From Granulicella sp. dw_53 (GTDB taxonomy: Bacteria; Acidobacteriota; Terriglobia; Terriglobales; Acidobacteriaceae), in contig NZ_JAAVUR010000009.1 in NCBI RefSeq assembly GCF_018449545.1, forward strand, positions 124,001 through 188,000: a stretch of 64,000 nt of DNA. The letters are read 5' to 3'. Below are positions 18,522-27,439 of the stretch, piece after piece; position 1 is the stretch's first letter; every line of letters begins with the position of its first letter. The translations under genes and the position numbers were made by a program. The notes beneath the pieces were generated by a model that saw only the letters and a list, made by a program, of their open reading frames with translations, was not told the origin of the DNA and did not search any database.

Positions 18522-19801
18522 ACGTTCTCTATCTCCCGGAGGTCATCTGTGCGAAGTGGTTGAATCCTGCCAGCAAACAGCAGAATGACGAGAAATCCTA
18601 TAAGGTGAAACGTCCCAACGAGAACAAACAAGGTTCCGTAACCGAAGCCGTGGCCGAGAAGATATCCGGCGACCACGCCAAAGATCGCGCCGCCGATAGC
18701 ACCCCCAAATCCCACCAACCCCGAAACAGTGCCGACAGCCGAGAGAGGAAAGATGTCCGCTGGCACGGTCATAATCAATCCTGACCACGACTGCTGACAG
18801 AAAAACGCAATACTGAACAGCAGGATTGAAAGCTGCACGGGAACTAACGGCACTAGCATTACTACCGGCATAAACGCTGCGCTCAGTCCTAACGAGAGCT
18901 TGCGCGCACGGTCGAGGGAGCATCCCTTTCGCAGCAATCTGCTGGAGTAGTAGCCTCCTACAAAACTTCCAATACCCGATGCTGCGTATGGAATCCACGC
19001 GTAGTAGCTCACCTGTTTGATATCGAAGCCCCGAGCGTCATAGAGATACTTCGGCAGCCAGAACAGTAGAAAGTACCATGCGGAGTCGCTCATGAACTTC
19101 GCAAATACCAGAGCTCGTACACTGGGGATCCCGATGATCTCCTGAAAAGTTAATTGCTGCGCCAGCATTCGTGCATCCAAAGTGTTTGAGGTGACCAGAG
19201 CCCCACCTCGATAGGACATCATCCACCAGATTACCCACCCAATACCCAGCACTCCGGCGAAGAGAAATACAGCGCGCCATCCTAAGCTCAGCAGCACAAC
19301 TCCGATCAATGGAGGAGCTAGCACGGAGCCAATCGCTGTACCTCCATTGATGATCCCCATTGCGGTAGAGCGGTCCTCAGGGGCGATCCATTCTGCGACT
19401 ACACGTACGGCCGCGGGAAACGCACCGCCTTCACCCATGCCCAATAGGAAGCGAGCTACCAATAACAAAGTAAAACCCGATGCCAGACCGTGCAACGCAC
19501 ATGCTATGGACCACCACAGCATGATCAGCATGAAACCTCTCCGCGTTCCGAGGCGGTCTAGTAAACGGCCGCCGATTGCATACAGTGCTGCGTAAGAGAG
19601 TAGAAATGCTGTTTGCAAATAAGAAAACTGCTGGTTAGAGATGGGAATGGTGCGTTGAATCGCCGAGATCGCGACCGGCAGAGTTTGCCGGTCGAAGTAA
19701 CTGATCGCGATCGCCGCCGTCACCAAAACGACGAAGTACCAGCGCAGTTCCATTCCACTGCGCTTTACCCCGTCCATTCTGTCCTTCACCAATGAGCCCA
19801 T
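18518..19801 (-). CDS. MFS transporter, ACS type (sugar acid/hexuronate-like)
   Basis: Inner-membrane symporter of 427 residues with 12 hydrophobic helices. The first helix has AIAISYFDRQTLPVAI, the typical anion:cation symporter (ACS) opening also found in ExuT and GudP. Motif A is GGRLLDRLGTRRGF. ACS members bring organic anions such as hexuronates, glucarate or galactonate into the cell. I chose the ATG at 19801 (MGSLVKDRM), which sits 8 bases past the GH39 stop with a GGTAAGG-like ribosome site; longer in-frame starts would run into the GH39 coding sequence. Its stop overlaps the start of the dehydratase. In this locus it should move the acid that the next enzyme dehydrates. Confidence 0.88.
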   Translation of the reverse strand: MGSLVKDRMDGVKRSGMELRWYFVVLVTAAIAISYFDRQTLPVAISAIQRTIPISNQQFSYLQTAFLLSYAALYAIGGRLLDRLGTRRGFMLIMLWWSIACALHGLASGFTLLLVARFLLGMGEGGAFPAAVRVVAEWIAPEDRSTAMGIINGGTAIGSVLAPPLIGVVLLSLGWRAVFLFAGVLGIGWVIWWMMSYRGGALVTSNTLDARMLAQQLTFQEIIGIPSVRALVFAKFMSDSAWYFLLFWLPKYLYDARGFDIKQVSYYAWIPYAASGIGSFVGGYYSSRLLRKGCSLDRARKLSLGLSAAFMPVVMLVPLVPVQLSILLFSIAFFCQQSWSGLIMTVPADIFPLSAVGTVSGLVGFGGAIGGAIFGVVAGYLLGHGFGYGTLFVLVGTFHLIGFLVILLFAGRIQPLRTDDLREIENV

Positions 19802-19809
19802 CTCTAGCC

Positions 19810-21552
19810 TTACCACTTCAAGTGCAGGAGCGATGTTCCCTGCCGGGGCAGGTCCGTTGTGATCTTTACCTGTCCATTGGACACATCGAGCCATACAGGC
19901 GAGGTCAATAACTCAAGTTGGCCGGCAGTTTGTAGCTCTGCGTACTGCTTCGAAGTGGGGTGCTGAGGCGAACCCATCGTCTGCCAGACGGTATAAGCGT
20001 TACTGTGTGTATCATCCACGCGATAGTGTTCCAGTAAGACCCTGTGCGTACCTGCGGGAATACCGCTGATTGTTACAGACGTTGGTACCGCAGCTGAGGC
20101 GCCATCGATGTCGTGATAGTTCCATACCAACACCGCCGCCTCCCGTTCGGCTTTTGTGGCAAGGGCGTCCACATCTGACTCCTTTCGCGCACCGGTACTT
20201 ACAAGTGTGTCCAGAGGAACCTGACCTGTGCTACTTGTCTGTACTCGATTTCCACTCATGAGCGCGAACATACGAAAGACATTCAAGACAGGCTTGTCTA
20301 TCCCGTTGGTTGCGAGTGAACGGAATCCCTCGAAGTAGTCCTTGTCTTCAAATTCGAACGACCAGCTCAACATCGAGATGAGATTGACGGCATGACGATC
20401 CTGAAGCTCGAACAACCCTTTGTAGGCCGCCGCTGTATAAGCCGGATACAACGTTCCGTTGCGATAGTTGTTGGCTGGATTCACCTTTGACGAACAGGCC
20501 GCGCAGCCCTCTGGATCAGCCTCGCTGATGATGATCGGGAGGCTCTTGAAGCGTGGATACTTCGCAACCAACTCAAAGCCTTTGTCGGCATCGGTCAGCT
20601 CGCGATTGATCCCCATCGTGACCTTCCCTTCATTGATCTTTGGCGAGCCTTTCGCGTGGAAGGAGATGAAGTCCATAGGAACGGACTTACCATTCGCTGC
20701 GCTTTTTCCGGTGCTCACATGCTCCAGAAAGTTATTCAAAAAGGTATAGGCCTTGGGATTACCGGGGCTTGTAGTTGCAGGGCCACCTACCTTAGCCCCT
20801 GGCAGAGCCGCTCGCACGCCAGCAACAGCGAAGTCATAGAGCTTCCAATAATCTTCTGGGGTACTGTGCCAGTAGTCTATGTCGGGCTCGTTCCAGACCT
20901 CGAAGTACCACTGCAAGACTGCTTCTTTACCATAGCGCTCTACGAGATGTGCTGTGACGACGCGTGCTAACTCACCCCATTTTGCGTAGTCCTTGGGAGG
21001 ATTGTTTGATTTGCCACTGATCGCGCTCTTAGGATAATGCACCTGGTACGGCTCATGACGATTGGGAAGATCTGCTGCCAGGTCCTTAGGCATAAAACCT
21101 AGCTCAACCATCGGCCTTACTCCCGCAGCTTTATAGGCATCGAAGATTCCATCGAAGATCTTGAAGTCATAGGCCGGTTTGCCGTTCGCATCTTCCGAGT
21201 ACACATTTGTTGAACTGAACTTCAGTTCGGCGACTCCATTGCCCGACGTAAGGAGATGATGCGCTCGAATGTATACGGGAACCGGACTTAGGTCATGTAG
21301 CTCTTTGAGCAACTGCGTCCCATGGCGCATCGTCGTGTAGTTCGCCTCGTCATAACCGAACCAGCTATAGATTGGCTTGTAGACTCCTACGGTTTTAGTC
21401 AGATCGACCTGAATCGAAACCGGGGTCTGATTAGAGGACGGCGTTGGATCAGGCACTGTTCCTTGAGCTAAAGCTACTACCGATACAAACGCTCTTAATC
21501 CAGCGCTTAATAGGACAAGCTTTTGCGTCAGTGGACTTGAAACGTATTTCAT
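19810..21552 (-). CDS. GH39-family glycoside hydrolase, exported
   Basis: Exported glycosidase of 580 residues (hydrophobic N-terminus to about residue 30, ending AVVALAQ-like). The GH39 TIM barrel shows the acid/base glutamate Glu222 in EVWNEPD and the nucleophile Glu344 in IIISEADPEG, which is the pattern of beta-xylosidases and related family members. A C-terminal beta domain follows from about residue 470. AGAGGAGCC precedes the ATG, 17 bases after the receptor stop, so both belong to one transcript. It probably trims imported oligosaccharides in the periplasm. Beta-xylosidase is the commonest GH39 activity, but alpha-iduronidase and other activities occur, so the bond cut is an open point. 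Confidence 0.85.
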   Translation of the reverse strand: MKYVSSPLTQKLVLLSAGLRAFVSVVALAQGTVPDPTPSSNQTPVSIQVDLTKTVGVYKPIYSWFGYDEANYTTMRHGTQLLKELHDLSPVPVYIRAHHLLTSGNGVAELKFSSTNVYSEDANGKPAYDFKIFDGIFDAYKAAGVRPMVELGFMPKDLAADLPNRHEPYQVHYPKSAISGKSNNPPKDYAKWGELARVVTAHLVERYGKEAVLQWYFEVWNEPDIDYWHSTPEDYWKLYDFAVAGVRAALPGAKVGGPATTSPGNPKAYTFLNNFLEHVSTGKSAANGKSVPMDFISFHAKGSPKINEGKVTMGINRELTDADKGFELVAKYPRFKSLPIIISEADPEGCAACSSKVNPANNYRNGTLYPAYTAAAYKGLFELQDRHAVNLISMLSWSFEFEDKDYFEGFRSLATNGIDKPVLNVFRMFALMSGNRVQTSSTGQVPLDTLVSTGARKESDVDALATKAEREAAVLVWNYHDIDGASAAVPTSVTISGIPAGTHRVLLEHYRVDDTHSNAYTVWQTMGSPQHPTSKQYAELQTAGQLELLTSPVWLDVSNGQVKITTDLPRQGTSLLHLKW

Positions 21553-21569
21553 CCTGGCTCCTCTTGCTG

Positions 21570-24500
21570 TTAGAAGTTGTACTTGAGCGCGAACTGAATG
21601 TCGCGTGACGGGACTGAAGTGCTGATGATCGACGCGCCTGCGGTAGCATCGATCGCTGCATTGGGTGTGTTGAAGCCCGTTCCAGTGGGAGCATTAAAAC
21701 TGGTTGTGTTCGATATGTTGAAGAATTCAGCGCGGAACGAGAGCGTACTTTCTCCCGGCAAGGTAAAGTTTTTGAACACAGACGCGTCATATTGACGATA
21801 CAGATCGCTGCGTAGCGTATTCGCTTTTACGTTGCCATAGGTGTAGATCGGAGCGACCGTATAGAGACTCTTATCGAACCAATTCGCCAAGGTGCGAGTG
21901 AAGGTGGGGCTACCACCTGCGGGATTGATAATTGGCCGCTGGTTAGCGACACCGGTGTTCGCGCGGTCACCAGAGATGACCGGAGTATAGGGGACACCGC
22001 TGCGAAGGACGATGATGGTTTGCAGATGCCATCCGCCCAATACACTGTTCACCAGGCTATTTGCGGTACTCAGGAAACGCTGTCCTCTTCCTACGGGGAG
22101 CTGATATGTTCCACTCATCGCTACGTTGTGTGGAATGTCATAAGGAGATAGCGCATATTCATAGCCGGTATTTCCTCCCAGAGCCGGGGATTGATTGAAT
22201 TGCATGAACTTCGAGTAAGTGTACGCGAAGAGGCCGGTGAATCCGTGGCTCTGGCGGTGGTCCAATTTGACCTGTAGCGAGTTATAGTTCGTACTTGTGT
22301 CCTGGGTATTGAAGACAATACCGCTGAAGGGCTGGAATGGCCTTCGAGCCTGAACCGCACCTGGTGCGGGCGTGGGATCGTTAAAGTCGTTTGTGCCGTT
22401 GAGGTGTACTCCGTGGTTGCCTACGTAGCCGACCTCCAAAACGTCCTTCTCTGTAAGTTGCCGTTGCACACCCAGACTGTAGTGCTCGTTGTAGCCCATT
22501 TTGAGATGTGTCTTGCTGGGAGAGAGTGAAGGATTAGCTTGCGCCGATCCGAGCGCTGTACCGAGAAAGAAGTTCGCGAGGGTTCGTGTTGGCGTCACAT
22601 TCTGCGTCTGGTTTACGGTTTCGGAGAGACGGTACGGCAAAACACTCAGGTTGACTCGACCGCTGGTCCCCTCGGGTTCGTAGAACATCCCGAAGCCGCC
22701 GCGAACGACTGTCTTCGGTGTAAGTGCATAAGAGATGCCAATACGAGGACCGAACTGTGTCTTATCTGTGTAAGTAATATTTGAGGGCAAGCCGGCTGTA
22801 CTGCTGGTCTGGATGTACTGACCGAAGAACTGATATGCCGCTGGAGCCGCACTTTGCGCGGTCAGGTCGGGTATTGCTCCCGATCCTGAAACGATAATCG
22901 GCTTTGCCTGCGTAGGATCGAATGTGCCGATCTGTCCTTTGTAACCGCCAAGCCATGGGGAGTACTCGTATCGCAGCCCTATATTCATGGTCAGTCGACT
23001 ACTCAGCCGGATGTCGTCCTGGACGAAGAACTGTTTGTAGGTTTGTTGGCCACCGAAGTTATCGGCGGGATATGCGCGCGTGACAGCGGAGGGATAGCCC
23101 AGCAGAAAGTCGGCGTAGGCGTCGCCCGATGCATTGCCATTGAAGCTGAACTGACCAGCGTATGTCTGGCTGTCGTATCCGAGCCACTGATAGTAGCGGA
23201 TGAGAGTGCCAAACTTTAGAGACTGTCTCCCCTTTAGGATGGTGAAGTTTTCTGTTCCCTCAAACGCCTTGCGATCCTGGGACTTGGGACGTTGATCGAA
23301 GGCGGAACCAGTTAGCGATGTATAGCCGCTCCAGGAGTAGTCAGGAAAAGAGCCTCCTGTCGTGGGACGCAATTGGGCTGCAAAGCCACTGACGCCAAAC
23401 TGAGTGTTGAAGTCGGGACCCTGCAGAAATGCCTGCAGGCGAACATGGCTTGGAAGGTAATGTGCGCGGACCTCATTCACCATGTTTGTACCGATGTTGG
23501 TAATTAGCCCTACGGCGATGTCTTGTCCGATGGAGGTGAGATTTGCAGTTCCCAGTTGCGGGGAAGAATTAGGATCGACCTCTCGGTTCTGCACATAAAT
23601 CCAACGCGCGAAGAGACGATTGTGCGAGTTGAAGGTGTGATCGAGACGAAGCGTGTACTGATTGAAGTCGATGGCTTGCGAGGGAGTTGCGCTGAAGGTT
23701 CCAGCCGAGGTGTTCTGGCGCGGATTGAACTGCTGAATCGCCAGAGCAGCGGAGGATAGACGGGCTGTAGGGATCGTATTGTTGGCAAACGGTACGCGCA
23801 CTGGGTTTCCATTGACCGTCGTGGTCAGCAACGGATCGTAGATTGTCTTCGTACCGAAATTACCATTCCGCTGTGCATCATTTGGCACGATGCTGTTAAA
23901 AATCAGCCCTTGCCGCAGGCGCTGTCCTTCATAGTTGAAGAAGAAGAAGGTTCTGTCTTTGCCGCTGTAGAGATGCGGGATGACAACCGGACCACCGAGA
24001 TCGCCGCCGAACTGGTTGCGTTTCAAGATCTGTCTGGTCAAGGCAAAGAAGTTTCGCGCGTCGAGTTTGTCGTTCCTGATGAACTCGAAGATGCCGCCGT
24101 GATAGCGATTCGTGCCGCTCTTTACGGTCGCGTTGAAGAAGGCTCCACCGCGGTTGTACTCGGCCGAGTAGGGACTTTGCTGGATGGAAAACTCCTGCAG
24201 CGCGTCGATCGAGGTCTGGATAAACGTTCCGCCTTGGTGCTGTTCGCTGACATCGACACCATCCAGCAGAAATGAGGTCGCACTGCCACGAATGCCGCTG
24301 ATGGTGTTGCCGTTGACGACCTCGGGGCGAATCGCGAGCGAGTTGCCGGTTGGCGCCAGAAGCGCGGCTCCTGGCGTCAACTGCGCCAGACGGAAGAAGC
24401 CTCGTCCGTTCAGGGGAAGGTCGGTGAGCTGCTGGTTGGTGATGACCTGTCCGACTGTGGCTGAGTCCGTCGTAAGCAGCGGCTGCGCTGTGGTTACTTC

Positions 24501-24866
24501 GACTGTGACGGTAGAGGAGCCAACTCTCAACTTGAGGTCTTCGCGGACGATCTGACCTACCTGCACTTCGATGTTGGAGCTCGTGGTGGTCTCGAAGCCT
24601 GGTGCTGTGACGCTCAAGGAGTAGAAGCCTGCTTCTACGGGAGTGATGACGAAGTTGCCGCTTCCGTCTGCGACGGCTGTTTGCACGATGTTCGTTCCGG
24701 CGTTGGTTACCTTCACAGATGCGCCAGGAACGCCTGCATCCTGCGGATCTGTAATCCTGCCAACGAATCTGCCTTTCTCCACTTGCGCTATCGCAGAGAC
24801 GGTCAATGCCAGGAAGATCCCGACGATGCAGCGTCTCAATGCTTGAGTCCTATCTGTTGCTTTCAT
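21570..24866 (-). CDS. TonB-dependent receptor, Oar-like
   Basis: Outer-membrane receptor of 1098 residues that heads the catabolic operon. It has a signal peptide (RRCIVGIFLALTVSAIAQ), a carboxypeptidase-regulatory-like domain (VGRITDPQDAGVPGASVKV), and a plug with QQLTDLPLNGRGFFRLAQL and FLLDGVDVSEQ. The barrel has the Oar-type NQFGGDLGGPVV and FFFFNYEGQR boxes and ends IQFALKYNF. The ATG at 24866 has GAGGAAAA upstream; a longer open frame to 25193 would include no signal and would run through the operator region, so it is rejected. It should import the oligosaccharide processed by the downstream GH39. No SusD-like partner exists here. A regulator palindrome lies 57 bases upstream of the start. 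Confidence 0.92.
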   Translation of the reverse strand: MKATDRTQALRRCIVGIFLALTVSAIAQVEKGRFVGRITDPQDAGVPGASVKVTNAGTNIVQTAVADGSGNFVITPVEAGFYSLSVTAPGFETTTSSNIEVQVGQIVREDLKLRVGSSTVTVEVTTAQPLLTTDSATVGQVITNQQLTDLPLNGRGFFRLAQLTPGAALLAPTGNSLAIRPEVVNGNTISGIRGSATSFLLDGVDVSEQHQGGTFIQTSIDALQEFSIQQSPYSAEYNRGGAFFNATVKSGTNRYHGGIFEFIRNDKLDARNFFALTRQILKRNQFGGDLGGPVVIPHLYSGKDRTFFFFNYEGQRLRQGLIFNSIVPNDAQRNGNFGTKTIYDPLLTTTVNGNPVRVPFANNTIPTARLSSAALAIQQFNPRQNTSAGTFSATPSQAIDFNQYTLRLDHTFNSHNRLFARWIYVQNREVDPNSSPQLGTANLTSIGQDIAVGLITNIGTNMVNEVRAHYLPSHVRLQAFLQGPDFNTQFGVSGFAAQLRPTTGGSFPDYSWSGYTSLTGSAFDQRPKSQDRKAFEGTENFTILKGRQSLKFGTLIRYYQWLGYDSQTYAGQFSFNGNASGDAYADFLLGYPSAVTRAYPADNFGGQQTYKQFFVQDDIRLSSRLTMNIGLRYEYSPWLGGYKGQIGTFDPTQAKPIIVSGSGAIPDLTAQSAAPAAYQFFGQYIQTSSTAGLPSNITYTDKTQFGPRIGISYALTPKTVVRGGFGMFYEPEGTSGRVNLSVLPYRLSETVNQTQNVTPTRTLANFFLGTALGSAQANPSLSPSKTHLKMGYNEHYSLGVQRQLTEKDVLEVGYVGNHGVHLNGTNDFNDPTPAPGAVQARRPFQPFSGIVFNTQDTSTNYNSLQVKLDHRQSHGFTGLFAYTYSKFMQFNQSPALGGNTGYEYALSPYDIPHNVAMSGTYQLPVGRGQRFLSTANSLVNSVLGGWHLQTIIVLRSGVPYTPVISGDRANTGVANQRPIINPAGGSPTFTRTLANWFDKSLYTVAPIYTYGNVKANTLRSDLYRQYDASVFKNFTLPGESTLSFRAEFFNISNTTSFNAPTGTGFNTPNAAIDATAGASIISTSVPSRDIQFALKYNF

Positions 24867-24922
24867 AGTTTTTCCTCGAATCCCAGACGCTCGTGCCGCA
24901 GATGGCTTGCTGTTAGCGGCAC

Positions 24923-24937
24923 AAAGGTAGTACCTAT
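24923..24937. promoter_or_regulatory. Palindromic operator candidate, receptor side
   Basis: AAAGGTAGTACCTAT contains the perfect palindrome AGGTA-G-TACCT. It lies 57 bases before the receptor start. Together with the second copy at 25062-25076 it is the probable binding site of the divergent FadR-type regulator. The form is compatible with the T-GT-n3-AC-A half-site pattern known for FadR-subfamily GntR proteins. Confidence 0.6.
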
Positions 24938-25061
24938 GAATCAAGATGTCAACTTTTATTCGAATATTATTTCCGATGCTAGCCTTTTCCTCTCGCAAAT
25001 CGAGAGATCTGTTGAGGATCGTGCGTGTTCCCGAAGGCGGCTCCAAACCAAATGCCTCGGG

Positions 25062-25076
25062 AAAGGTGCTACCTAT
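25062..25076. promoter_or_regulatory. Palindromic operator candidate, regulator side
   Basis: AAAGGTGCTACCTAT differs from the first copy at two central bases and keeps the AGGT/ACCT arms. It lies 62 bases before the regulator start, mirroring the position of the other copy relative to the receptor, as expected for autoregulation. Confidence 0.6.
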
Positions 25077-25137
25077 AGACCCTTGCCGGCGCATATAGGC
25101 TTTGACTTTGCATATCCAAAGCCGCAGTATCAATCGT

Positions 25138-25980
25138 ATGAACAGCCGAAAGATTCTCAGTTCGAGTGCTTCAGACCACGTCCTCGATAGCAAAGAGGAT
25201 GTAACGCATCTTCTGATCCTTCGCTTTCAGCAGATGTTGAGTGACGGGGTTCTTTCTCCCGGCACCAAATTACCGCCGGAGCGGGAGCTGGCTGCGCACT
25301 TCAACGTCGCGCGCTCTTCTCTGCGGCAGGCGCTTAAGGTGCTTGAGATCATGGGTGTCATCACCCAGAAGGTCGGCGATGGCAGTTATCTCAATCGCGA
25401 CGCGTCGTTGGTGCTTCGGGTGCCGATGGAGTTTCTCTTTCTGCTCGACGACACCACCGTGGAAGAGCTAACGGAGCTGAGGTTCATCATGGAACCGGCT
25501 CTAGCGGCGAAGGCGGCGGAGCGCGCTAACTCCAGCGATATTGCGCTGCTGCGGCAGTCGATCACAGACCTGGAGAATAGTGAGCGCGACAGGGTGAAGC
25601 TCGTCGCCTCCGACCTTCTCTTCCACCGGGCGATCTTCCAGGCGTCGGGAAACCGCCTTACCGGACGGCTCTTCCATACGATTCACCGCGCCATGCTGCA
25701 CATGATTACGGTCACTTCACAACTGGTGGACCTGGAGCACACCGTCAGATTCCACAAGACGATTCTTACCGCGATCGAACAACGGGATCCTGAACTTGCG
25801 TCGCGCCTGATGACTGCTCACCTGGTAGACGCAAGCAATCTGCTAGTGCAAGGTCGTGAACAGGAGCGTGCTCGCGCTCTTCGGGAGCACATGGCGTCTG
25901 CTCCGGCCAAGCTCGAGAAGGGATCTGCTCCTGCGCGGCAGTCGGCGCGGATGCTCCGCCGCAAAGCTACCCATCCGTAG
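25138..25980 (+). CDS. GntR/FadR-family transcriptional regulator
   Basis: DNA-binding regulator of 280 residues. The winged helix at about 20-90 contains GTKLPPERELAAHFNVARSS and QALKVLEIMGVITQKVGDGSY, the GntR signature. The C-terminal all-helical FCD domain (about 100-240) has the metal/ligand histidine pattern DLLFHRAIFQASGN and HTVRFHKTILTAIEQ. FCD regulators usually sense organic acids, which fits the sugar-acid enzymes in the divergent operon. I chose the ATG at 25138; an upstream start at 25102 would overlap the promoter area. It is transcribed away from the receptor, with two matching palindromes between. The last 30 residues are basic and low in complexity. Confidence 0.88.
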   Translation: MNSRKILSSSASDHVLDSKEDVTHLLILRFQQMLSDGVLSPGTKLPPERELAAHFNVARSSLRQALKVLEIMGVITQKVGDGSYLNRDASLVLRVPMEFLFLLDDTTVEELTELRFIMEPALAAKAAERANSSDIALLRQSITDLENSERDRVKLVASDLLFHRAIFQASGNRLTGRLFHTIHRAMLHMITVTSQLVDLEHTVRFHKTILTAIEQRDPELASRLMTAHLVDASNLLVQGREQERARALREHMASAPAKLEKGSAPARQSARMLRRKATHP

Positions 25981-25990
25981 GCATCGCGCA

Positions 25991-26090
25991 TACCCCTCCC
26001 CCCTTGCCTGCGTGTAAGCGCAGTGGTTTCATGCGCTTAGCGTGAGGGGCTTGTCCTAAGTAGGTGCAACCATTGGGGTTGCGTCCAAAT
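25991..26090 (-). repeat. 100-bp dispersed repeat, copy 2 (inverted)
   Basis: Its reverse complement aligns to 4091-4190 over the full 100 bases without gaps, with four nearly identical 10-bp blocks at one end and two at the other. It starts 10 bases after the FadR-type regulator stop. Confidence 0.7.
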
Positions 26091-26418
26091 TCGTGCTAGC
26101 CCTGGACTTAGCTTTTCGCGAGCCCGCTGAAGGAGTTTGTGCCAGGACTTCTTTTACTTCTACTTCTATTTTAGATAGTTGACCAAAACTAAAGTGCCAC
26201 TTGTAAGTTTATGTCGCTCTGCGACTTAGGTCATTTCGGGGCTTGACATGTGTTTTTGCTGGGAAATATCGCATTCTCGGGGTTAACTTCTCCGAGTGTT
26301 CCTTCTGCCGATCCGCGTGGCGGTCTTGGCACGCGGCTTCTTGATTTTTCCGGTTGGCTGAGTCTGATCGTCTATGTAGCGCCTGGGCCAAGGGCTGCAA
26401 CGACAACGGCGAATACAG

Positions 26419-26460
26419 GTGCCCTTCCCTTCGCTTCGCTCTAGAGTCAGGATGACGGCG
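26419..26460 (-). repeat. Intergenic dispersed repeat with GTCATCCTGA core
   Basis: Read on the minus strand it contains GTCATCCTGACT and then AGCGAAGCGAAGGGAAGG, related to the motif at 3759-3815. Confidence 0.45.
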
Positions 26461-26713
26461 TAAAACAAGCGACGGCACTTGGCACCTCAGGGAGATGCAA
26501 AGAGAGCTTCCTGAGCGCTAAGCAGAGAGACTTCTTTTTCTACAAGGAGTTAGATGGATGAAGCCGGCGAATTCATACTTCACTAAGTGTCCCCACTCTA
26601 TCCGTTTAATCTTTCTCTGCGATCGTAACGGTAAGTGAACAGTCGCATGTCTCTAACAACATGGCGAAGAGAAGTTTTATGCTCACAACCAGACGCTCTA
26701 TCGGTAGGCAATG

Positions 26714-27142
26714 TCACGAGTAGTTAAGACATTGAAACAGAAGCCGGGCGTTACGAGCTTCTGTCATATCGCCTGTCATCTGCATACGCACGAGCATGCC
26801 TTCGATAATGAAGACTCCGGCGACGGCAGTCATCTCCGGTTCTCTCAGATTGAGCTTAGTCGCTATCTTTAGAATGAGTTCTCGCAACTGCCCTTTGTTT
26901 TCACAAGCAATGAATACGCAACTACGGAAGAGCGGGTCTTCAAAGGAGTCCAACAAGATATCCGCAATCGCCTCCAAGCCTCCGCCCGAGATCGCAATAC
27001 GAGCCTCCACCGCGGATGTAAACCAAACCATCCATATATCCTGACGTTCGCGCAGAGAGATAGAGACGAGTTCGGAGTTATTAAAATGGATTTGTGTCTG
27101 CTCTGAGATTCTGGCGTCTGTCCTGGGCATATTGCCCTCCAC
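26714..27142 (-). CDS. TetR-like ligand-domain protein lacking the HTH
   Basis: A 142-residue protein that reads like the C-terminal half of a TetR-family repressor: DIWMVWFTSAVEA, then LLDSFEDPLFRSCVFIACE (compare the FRGCPFINA box of one TetR subgroup), and a last helix with GMLVRMQMTGDMTEARNARLLFQ. The N-terminal 55-60 residues that would form the DNA-binding helix-turn-helix are missing. I searched the 200 bases upstream in all minus-strand frames by eye and saw no helix-turn-helix remnant in the two frames I translated. It may be a relic, a start-site error hidden by a frameshift further up, or a genuine HTH-less ligand binder. It diverges from the AraC gene. Confidence 0.55.
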   Translation of the reverse strand: MEGNMPRTDARISEQTQIHFNNSELVSISLRERQDIWMVWFTSAVEARIAISGGGLEAIADILLDSFEDPLFRSCVFIACENKGQLRELILKIATKLNLREPEMTAVAGVFIIEGMLVRMQMTGDMTEARNARLLFQCLNYS

Positions 27143-27389
27143 TTATTTGGGGCCATTCGAGGACAACGCCATGCCAAGCCAGATTAATCGCAACATGATC
27201 TGAGCGGGAGGGATGTCTACTCTATGTTCTTGATTAGCGAAGCGGTAGGATGCTCTCCCGCCATAGTTTCTCTATCGCAGAGCGTAGTAGAGTCTTCTAA
27301 AGCCCGCAGTTCTAAACTACCGTCTTTATACAAATTGACCGTTTTTAATGCAATGATTTTGGGATGCGCCCATGGATTCATCGCGCTCT

Positions 27390-27423
27390 AAAGCGCTTAC
27401 TCCAGTTAGACACGAAAGCGTTT
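27390..27423. promoter_or_regulatory. Two AAAGCG palindromes before the AraC gene
   Basis: AAAGCGCTT (27390-27398) and AAAGCGTTT (27415-27423) are near-identical palindromic 9-mers with starts 25 bases apart, immediately before the ribosome site GGAGG of the AraC-type gene. They could be repressor sites; the binding protein is unknown. Confidence 0.35.
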
Positions 27424-27439
27424 AATATAGGAGGTCGGT

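Larger units (their letters stand above)
25981..26713. other. Long intergenic region with repeats
   Basis: A stretch of 733 bases with no credible gene. It holds the second copy of the 100-bp repeat (25991-26090) and a reverse GTCATCCTGA-type motif (26419-26460). Short open frames here have no family features. Confidence 0.65.

Noticed and set aside
24867..25193. N-terminal extension of the catabolic-locus receptor to 25193.
   Set aside because: The ATG at 24866 has a good ribosome site and signal peptide; the extension would translate the operator region and overlap the divergent regulator start.
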